Source of the DNA: JBAXTE01 sp963556065
GTDB taxonomy: Bacteria > Bacteroidota > Bacteroidia > Bacteroidales > WCHB1-69
Assembly (NCBI GenBank): GCA_963556065.3
Contig: CAUVYH020000005.1
Span: 62,001 to 126,000 of the forward strand
DNA length: 64,000 nt
Direction of reading: 5' to 3'
Part shown: positions 58,507-64,000 of the stretch, in pieces
Position numbering within the stretch: the first letter of the stretch is position 1
Layout of the letters: every line of letters starts with the position of its first letter
The notes under the pieces: generated by a model
Told to the model about the DNA's origin: nothing
What the model saw: the letters and a program-made list of their open reading frames with translations, nothing else
The model's database searches: none
Position numbers and translations under genes: made by a program

Positions 58507-61281
58507 TTATTTCATCAACATAAAACGGGCCGATGGAACGATGAATTGATTGGAGATCAAAGTAATAACGTACATATTTTGAGGATATTTATCGGTGTCT
58601 ATCTCTATTTTTTTGGTGCCTTGTGGTAAATGAATATCTTGTTTATCAATTAACTGCCCATTGGCATTCGAAATGTTCAAAGTTACTTGAGTTTCAAGTG
58701 GCACCTCAATTTCGACAAACAACTGGTTGATGACAGGATTGGGATATGTACGCATTTTGGCCGTGAGTTCATCGGTGCTGCAAACCGCTGAAATCGGATC
58801 AAAAAAAGTGGTTTTACCATCATAATCTACTTGAATCAATCGATAATAACTAATAGCAGTATTGTCGTAAAGATCGGATGCTTGATATTCGATCGGGATG
58901 TTGCTGTTTCCGTTGCCATTGGTGTGCGCGATGGTTTTCCACAAAACACCATTGTTGCTTTTTTCTATTTCAAAATAATGGTTGTTTAGCTCTGAGGCGG
59001 TAGTCCATTTCAAATTTACCATTGAACTGTTGCAAGTGGCTGTAAACGAAAGTAGTGTTACCGGCAAAGTGGACGATTTTTCGATAGCTCCCATTTTGGG
59101 ATTTCCACTGCGAATATTTCCAAAATAATCGTCAGGGACTGTGGCATTTATGGGTGAAGATAGCGCATTTAATGGAGCGGAAGGTGTAAAGTCGCTGGCG
59201 ATGACACTGGATGGATTGACAAATGATGGATCGATCGTAACGCTATGTGAACCAATGGTCAAGCCACTTACTATTCCTTTCAAATTATTATAATCTTCCA
59301 ATAAATTTGTGGTTGATGTAACTTTCATAGACAGATTTTCCGTACCTCCTGTGCGTGTGTTGTAAAAAATATTGTCCCGAACATCGCGGGTGTTGGTTCC
59401 TCCTGAAATAAATGAAGACGAAGAGCCACTGGTCGTTGAACCTGTAATTGAAATGGTGTTATGATAAATTTTGTTGGTATGTGTAGAAGCGTCATTAATG
59501 CCATATACCATTGAATTTGTGGTATTTGAAGAAATATTTATAATATTATTAATCACTGTATTGGTTGATCCTGCTGTAGAGGTGTATATTTTAATTCCAC
59601 CCATTTCTCCTCCGTTTGTGGTGTTGTTGGAGATTGAATTGACGAAGTTTTTTTCGATAACAGAGGTTTCTATTGAGCTTCCTAGAAAATAAATTCCCCA
59701 AACTTCTTTTTTTACGGTTCCTGTATGAGATAAATTGCAGATTACATTATTTCGAATTTGCTTCGATTTATCACTCCCGGCAAAGATTCCGCAAACTTCG
59801 GAACCAGCACCTGGTCCGCCGGCTGCGGTAAGATTGCGAATGATATTTCCGCTGCATGCGCCTACTTTAGTCTGAATAAACCCAATGCCATATAAACGGG
59901 CATTCGCTCCTGCCGGAGCCGAAGTGTTATTAATTGAATTGGCCGTAGTTCCTCCAACAATATTATCTTTGCATAACAAGCTTTGCGTACTGTTGAAATT
60001 AGTACCGATTCCGTCGAAGTTAACGCCACCGGTAGAATTGTTTGATAATATGACACCCCCAATTTGATTATTGGAAATTATACCCCCCTGAGTTGTATTC
60101 CCATTATAAATCCCGTATGTTTCACAACGTCCGGTACTTACCCCTGTAAAACTGATTACACCATTTGTTGTTTGCGATCCAATGATATTATAAGTCACTT
60201 CAACCAAAGCGGATCCGCTGACCTCGATGCCGCAAAATGCTTGTGACAAGGGAATTGTATTCCCTGTTGATTGATCGATATTAGTGATTGTATTATTCCT
60301 GACAATTCCGCTTTGAGCCATTAATATCGCACTAAACTGATTATTTGCACTCCCTGCGGTAATCGTATAAGTTCCGGTTCCTGTAGCATTATTGCCCCCA
60401 ATAAAATTGTCTGATACCATATTTCCCGAACTGGTATTGGAATAAAACTGGATGGCACAATGCTTTGCCGAAAGAGAACGAGCAGCCGTCTGATAAAATT
60501 TATTGTAGCTTATTGTCCAGTATGAATTCCCACTGGATATCAATATTCCATTACTCTGAATGGCAGTTGAAGCCGAATAATTATAAATTTCACAATTTGT
60601 TACTATATTATTCTTGTTTTCATTTCCCGATCCGCTACCATAGCTGTAAATCCCCTTTGATGGCATTCCGGCGGAAGCGTTTCCGATTTTGCAATTGGAA
60701 ATAGTATTGTTGCTATTCCCGCCAACGGTGCCATTGGTTCCAAAAAGGATGGTTCCGCTGCTGGTAAGATTTCCAGAGGTTGAAGAACCTAAAATTGTAC
60801 AATTAGTAATAAGCAAGTATTGCGAAGTATTATAGATTTTCAGGGTACTGGTTCCTGTAGTAGAGGCTGTACTTAAGTTTTGGATTGTCAGGCTGTTGCC
60901 TCCGATGTTCATTCCGTCGATTGTTACACTGTCTGCTCCATTAAGGGGGATAAGCCCATTTCCACCATCCACGGTTCCGCTGATTAACCGGGCCCCTGAA
61001 GGAATGATCTTTACTGAAGTCCAAGGACGGTCGTTCAACGTAATAGCCCCTGTTTCAGATAACAGATCCGTCGTGATGGTGACCACAATAGTTCCTGCAG
61101 TGGCGGTGTTTAATGCTTGGAATGCGCCTCCTGAGTTCGTAAGCGAAGCATACGAAGCGTTTATTCCTGCGGGCACCGCTCCGGTGATTGTAACTTGTGC
61201 AAAGCTGCTGCTAAGAATATTCATTAAGATAACAGCAATCGATAAACGGATAAGCTGTTTTTTGATTTTTGATTTTTTCAT
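58507..61281 (-). CDS. Parallel beta-helix surface protein with T9SS type A sorting domain
   Basis: 924 residues from ATG 61281 (MKKSKIKKQLIRLSIAVIL, a signal peptide ending near SSSFAQ). The open frame reaches 61323 but the first 14 codons do not look like protein. Residues ~100-680 are rich in Asn, Gly, Ser and Thr with many NNxI or SNNTI turns (SGNLTSSGTILFGTNG, NNIVTNCEIYNYSAS), the pattern of a right-handed parallel beta-helix. A fibronectin-like domain follows (NHYFEIEKSNNGVLWKTIAH), then the type A sorting domain (MRTYPNPVINQLFVEIEV ... SARFMLMK). Predicted exported; enzymatic function, if any, not visible. Its own -7 box and a strong terminator bound it. Confidence 0.85.
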   Translation of the reverse strand: MKKSKIKKQLIRLSIAVILMNILSSSFAQVTITGAVPAGINASYASLTNSGGAFQALNTATAGTIVVTITTDLLSETGAITLNDRPWTSVKIIPSGARLISGTVDGGNGLIPLNGADSVTIDGMNIGGNSLTIQNLSTASTTGTSTLKIYNTSQYLLITNCTILGSSTSGNLTSSGTILFGTNGTVGGNSNNTISNCKIGNASAGMPSKGIYSYGSGSGNENKNNIVTNCEIYNYSASTAIQSNGILISSGNSYWTISYNKFYQTAARSLSAKHCAIQFYSNTSSGNMVSDNFIGGNNATGTGTYTITAGSANNQFSAILMAQSGIVRNNTITNIDQSTGNTIPLSQAFCGIEVSGSALVEVTYNIIGSQTTNGVISFTGVSTGRCETYGIYNGNTTQGGIISNNQIGGVILSNNSTGGVNFDGIGTNFNSTQSLLCKDNIVGGTTANSINNTSAPAGANARLYGIGFIQTKVGACSGNIIRNLTAAGGPGAGSEVCGIFAGSDKSKQIRNNVICNLSHTGTVKKEVWGIYFLGSSIETSVIEKNFVNSISNNTTNGGEMGGIKIYTSTAGSTNTVINNIINISSNTTNSMVYGINDASTHTNKIYHNTISITGSTTSGSSSSFISGGTNTRDVRDNIFYNTRTGGTENLSMKVTSTTNLLEDYNNLKGIVSGLTIGSHSVTIDPSFVNPSSVIASDFTPSAPLNALSSPINATVPDDYFGNIRSGNPKMGAIEKSSTLPVTLLSFTATCNSSMVNLKWTTASELNNHYFEIEKSNNGVLWKTIAHTNGNGNSNIPIEYQASDLYDNTAISYYRLIQVDYDGKTTFFDPISAVCSTDELTAKMRTYPNPVINQLFVEIEVPLETQVTLNISNANGQLIDKQDIHLPQGTKKIEIDTDKYPQNMYVITLISNQFIVPSARFMLMK

Positions 61282-61320
61282 TGGTCCCCTAATTTTGTTT
61301 TTTGAATAAAAATCATGGGA

Positions 61321-61328
61321 CAAAAATA
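61321..61328 (-). promoter_or_regulatory. -7 box (TATTTTTG on the minus strand) of the beta-helix gene
   Basis: CAAAAATA on the plus strand, 39 bp before the ATG at 61281. It also supports the short start over the longer open frame. Confidence 0.45.
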
Positions 61329-61474
61329 GAATGTCAAAGTCAAAGGGACTAATTAACGCTGTCGCAATTCATGAATCGCGACAACAGACCATGTTATATA
61401 TCTGATGTACAATTATTTAATAGTACATACAGAATCAGGCATTACAAGATTTAGAGTGAGGATATTTATTTCAT

Positions 61475-61545
61475 TGTCACCCTGAGTCCATCGAAGGGCA
61501 TTCAATAAGCTCTTAATATAATACTTCGATAATCTCAGTATGACA
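61475..61545. repeat. Imperfect inverted-repeat element (71 bp)
   Basis: Arms of 22 nt (61475-61496 and 61524-61545) match at 17 positions when one is reverse-complemented, around a 27-nt centre. The arms belong to the common 'gtcaccctgag ... tcgaag' intergenic repeat type of bacteria. Confidence 0.65.
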
Positions 61546-61651
61546 CTTTTGATATGATTTTTATGCCATTTGTTTATCTAAATATAACTATTTTAAAATA
61601 ATATTTACTTGATATTTCAATTCTCCACTCTAAATCCAGCAGTGCCCAAAA

Positions 61652-62869
61652 TTAATTGTTTTTATATTCCGAGGGGGTGGTTTTGGTCTGTTTTTTAAAG
61701 GCCGAAATAAACGTTGAGCGAGAATTAAAGCCGACGGTTTTTCCAATCCCTTCGATACTGTATTGCTGACCTACCGGAGTATTAAGGAGCTTTATCGCCT
61801 CGTTGACCCGGTACTCGTTGATGAATGCAAAAAAGTTTTTATTGAAGCAGTCGTTAATGACCACCGACAGATATTTTTGGTTGGTCTCAATCTGGTCGGC
61901 CAGTTCGGTGATGGTGAGTGTGGGGTTTAAATAGGGCTTGTGATTTTCCATCACTTCGAGCAATTGTCGTTTTATCTGTTCTTTCTTATCTGTTCCAAGT
62001 GCAAATGGCATCGATTCCGGAATTTGGTCTGCATTATCGTGATTTACTGAAACTTCTGAAAGCATTTCCTTAGAATTTGGCGCTTTAAAGTTATTATTGT
62101 CCAGCAAATCTTGCGGGGTATTGGAAACCAAGCGATAAATGTCGGCTTGTTTTATTCCAAAAAGGCCCAAGAAGCCAATGAACATAAACACTTCGGCATA
62201 GTAAAGCACATCGGTAATGACCAAGTTTTTTGCATAATTGAAGTTTACAATGTTGAAAATAATCATAAAGAGGATAAAAACGGCAATAAACCATCGAATC
62301 CACCACATTTTGGCCTCATCGGTATTGCTGAAATAATTTTCAATCTCTTTAAGGTGATTCCGGTATCGTTTCAAAATCAAATATCCATATACAAACAATT
62401 GAATTACAGGGATAAATAATAGAATTACCACGTTCATGAAGTAGTAAATATCAACCAGATGGTTGGTGGTTTTCCCGCCCCAGTTATATTGAGAAAACAA
62501 AAGCAACATATTGAAAACAAACATGATGGCCAATACGACAAAGGGAACGATAAAATGTCTTTTATCCTTTTTATTAAAGACATAATGTTTTGTTGTTAAC
62601 GATTTGATATACAAGAAAGTAGTTGGAGGAATAAAGACAAATGAGGGAATATATAAAAACACGAAAAATTTTGAAAAAGAACCATTAATTCCCGAAAATA
62701 CCGTAAGAGTACAAATCAAAGTAAACGCAACCATCAAATACAAGACAAAGCGGTTGGAGCTCTTGTTTATATTGCGTTGCAAAACAGTTTGAAGCAATAT
62801 ATAGGATGAGAAAAGCAACATCAGAAAATCTACAAGTTGCTTGATCGTGACGGTTTCAGTGAATAACAT
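61652..62869 (-). CDS. AraC-family regulator with N-terminal membrane domain
   Basis: 405 residues. Residues 1-~240 hold about seven hydrophobic segments, a 7TM sensor-like domain, placing the N-terminus in the inner membrane. The last ~105 residues are the AraC DNA-binding domain with two helix-turn-helices: LTITELADQIETNQKYLSVV and IEGIGKTVGFNSRSTFISAF. The end KKQTKTTPSEYKNN is the family C-terminus. Such membrane-bound AraC proteins are common in Bacteroidota and sense an unknown extracytoplasmic signal. It is divergent from nothing here; the partial asnB precedes it on the same strand after 100 bp. Confidence 0.88.
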   Translation of the reverse strand: MLFTETVTIKQLVDFLMLLFSSYILLQTVLQRNINKSSNRFVLYLMVAFTLICTLTVFSGINGSFSKFFVFLYIPSFVFIPPTTFLYIKSLTTKHYVFNKKDKRHFIVPFVVLAIMFVFNMLLLFSQYNWGGKTTNHLVDIYYFMNVVILLFIPVIQLFVYGYLILKRYRNHLKEIENYFSNTDEAKMWWIRWFIAVFILFMIIFNIVNFNYAKNLVITDVLYYAEVFMFIGFLGLFGIKQADIYRLVSNTPQDLLDNNNFKAPNSKEMLSEVSVNHDNADQIPESMPFALGTDKKEQIKRQLLEVMENHKPYLNPTLTITELADQIETNQKYLSVVINDCFNKNFFAFINEYRVNEAIKLLNTPVGQQYSIEGIGKTVGFNSRSTFISAFKKQTKTTPSEYKNN

Positions 62870-62969
62870 AGACCTCTTTATTAAACATTCAATTAAATAA
62901 TATAGAACAAATTTTAGATTAAAAATATTGTTCGATTTTCGAGAACTGTTGTAAATTTCTATTTCAAAC

Positions 62970-64000
62970 TTAATTAAATCCTTCTAAAAATCTATTTAGC
63001 ACAAAAACCGCCCATATTCGCTGATAGAGGTGGTTTTCGCCGGCCAAAAACCGTTGATATAATTTTTTCACCTGATCGGAATCAAGATAATCATTTTCAA
63101 TAAAAAGATAGCTTTCGATATATTCCTTGAGTTCGTTTTTCATCCACTTGTCCAATGGAATGCTGAATCCCCATTTGGGTCGGTCGAAAAGGGCTTGAGG
63201 CACAAAGTCGTAAAGCACTTGTTTCAGGAGATATTTTGAGCATCCGTTTTTTATTTTCAGCGCTTCCGGTAAATTAAGGGCAAATTCCACAATGCGATAG
63301 TCGAGCAAGGGAACACGGGTCTCCAATGAGTTTTGCATTGTAGCTCGATCGACCTTTACCAATAAGTCATCGGGAAGATAATAATGCAAATCAAACACAG
63401 ATTGTTTTTCGGCCGGACTTAAAGACCTGCTCAAATGTTCGGAATACAGCGAGAAATCAAGCTTTAAATCTTCACTTTTCATGAGCGATTGCACCTCTTG
63501 CCAAGAAAGAAATATTGCTCCTGCGAAAAGATCTGCGACGGCATAAAGGTATCTTTGGGGTACGAAAGTAAGTTTGAGACCCTTTTATATTTATCCGAAC
63601 CCATCTTCAATATTCCGGCAGAAACGTTATGCCCTGCTTTTAGCAACGGGTTGCTCATCCTATTTGCCCAATTGTAAGCTCCATAACCCATAAAAAGCTC
63701 ATCGCCGCCGTCTCCGGAAAGGGTCATCGTTACCTGTTGCTTTGCCATCTGTGAAACCAAGAAAGTAGGTACGGCCGATGAGTCGGCATACGGTTCGTCG
63801 TACATTTCCTGCATCCGTGGAATCAGCTGCAAAGCATCCTTGTAGCTCAAGGTGTACTCGTGATGATTGGTATTTAAATGCTTGGCGACTTGCTTGGCAA
63901 AAGGAGCTTCGTTATGTTTGGCATCATCGAAACCGATAGAGAACGTTTTAATTTGTTCGTTCGAAACCTCTTGAGCCACCGCAGTAACCACACTCGAATC
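62970..64000 (-). CDS. Partial asparagine synthetase (asnB-like), cut by the window edge, apparent frameshift
   Basis: C-terminal synthetase domain only; the glutaminase part lies beyond 64000. The visible part starts at DSSVVTAV, the end of the ATP-binding SGGxDSS loop, and shows LSGDGGDELFMGYGAY. The first frame ends at 63479 after SQEQYFFLGKRCNRS. In the next frame WQEVQSLMKSEDLKLDFSLY continues, and one extra T in the TTTCTTTCTT stretch (about 63503-63512) gives EQYFFSWQEVQ, joining both. The C-terminal ETRVPLLDYRIVEFALNLP and RPKWGFSIPLDKW are typical AsnB. It may amidate a sugar in a surface-polysaccharide pathway, since glycosyltransferases are near; it differs clearly from the asnB at 10643. 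Confidence 0.8.

Larger units (their letters stand above)
61282..61651. other. Intergenic region before the beta-helix gene
   Basis: 370 bp without a gene. It holds the -7 box of the beta-helix gene at 61321-61328 and an imperfect inverted-repeat element at 61475-61545. Confidence 0.5.

Noticed and set aside
1..64000. tRNA, rRNA, insertion sequence or phage genes
   Set aside because: No such signature was seen on reading intergenic regions and translations; short RNAs without conserved motifs cannot be excluded by eye.

Overview
The window is chromosomal DNA from a member of the Bacteroidota. The evidence is AT-rich DNA, many TAnnTTTG-type -7 promoter boxes placed before starts, several proteins with C-terminal type IX secretion (T9SS) sorting domains, a PorP/SprF protein, an M56-TonB fusion, and the long (~630-residue) amidophosphoribosyltransferase typical of this phylum. 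I cannot place it below phylum with confidence; an uncultured Bacteroidales-like organism is a guess. I saw no rRNA, tRNA, CRISPR array, insertion sequence or prophage.

Layout. 1-13 kb: mostly housekeeping genes (flippase-like membrane protein, recJ, Bax-inhibitor-like protein, fabD, GT22-like membrane mannosyltransferase, prfA, radical SAM protein, dCMP deaminase with an overlapping nucleotide kinase, asnB). 12.7-13.9 kb: family-4 glycosyltransferase, frameshifted. 14-25 kb: two tandem M16 zinc peptidases, dnaX and leuS. 25.3-27.8 kb: a small lipoprotein and a BlaI repressor / M56-TonB antirepressor pair preceded by three inverted-repeat operator candidates. 27.9-47.7 kb: a T9SS surface-protein locus on the minus strand, in the order giant repeat adhesin (about 4,741 residues after correcting one frameshift), PorP/SprF outer-membrane protein, and a 1,458-residue paralogue of the adhesin. 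47.8-52.8 kb: amidophosphoribosyltransferase, dnaG and a LOG-family gene. 53-64 kb: three T9SS type A cargo proteins (DNRLRE protein, a decayed remnant, a beta-helix protein), a glycosyltransferase/methyltransferase group, an AraC regulator with membrane domain, and a second, partial asnB.

The most interesting system is the 20-kb T9SS locus. The giant adhesin carries about 39 tandem units of about 97 residues. Most have four conserved cysteines, and from about unit 9 to unit 38 they alternate between two subtypes, giving roughly fifteen ~200-residue dimers. Its downstream paralogue keeps only two such units, the second matching the last unit of the giant, but has the same following Ig-like/PKD/SprB-repeat modules and the same gliding-motility-associated C-terminal domain. 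A PorP/SprF gene lies between them, as expected for a SprB/SprF-like adhesin and its secretion partner.

Five genes (12.7 kb GT4, M56-TonB, giant adhesin, 55 kb GT4, terminal asnB) are each broken by an apparent single-base indel, in or beside short runs of one base. In each case the protein reads through sensibly in the neighbouring frame. This pattern points first to sequencing or assembly error; the A9 run in the 55 kb glycosyltransferase could alternatively be a phase-variation tract. All calls come from reading the sequence and supplied translations by eye, without database searches.
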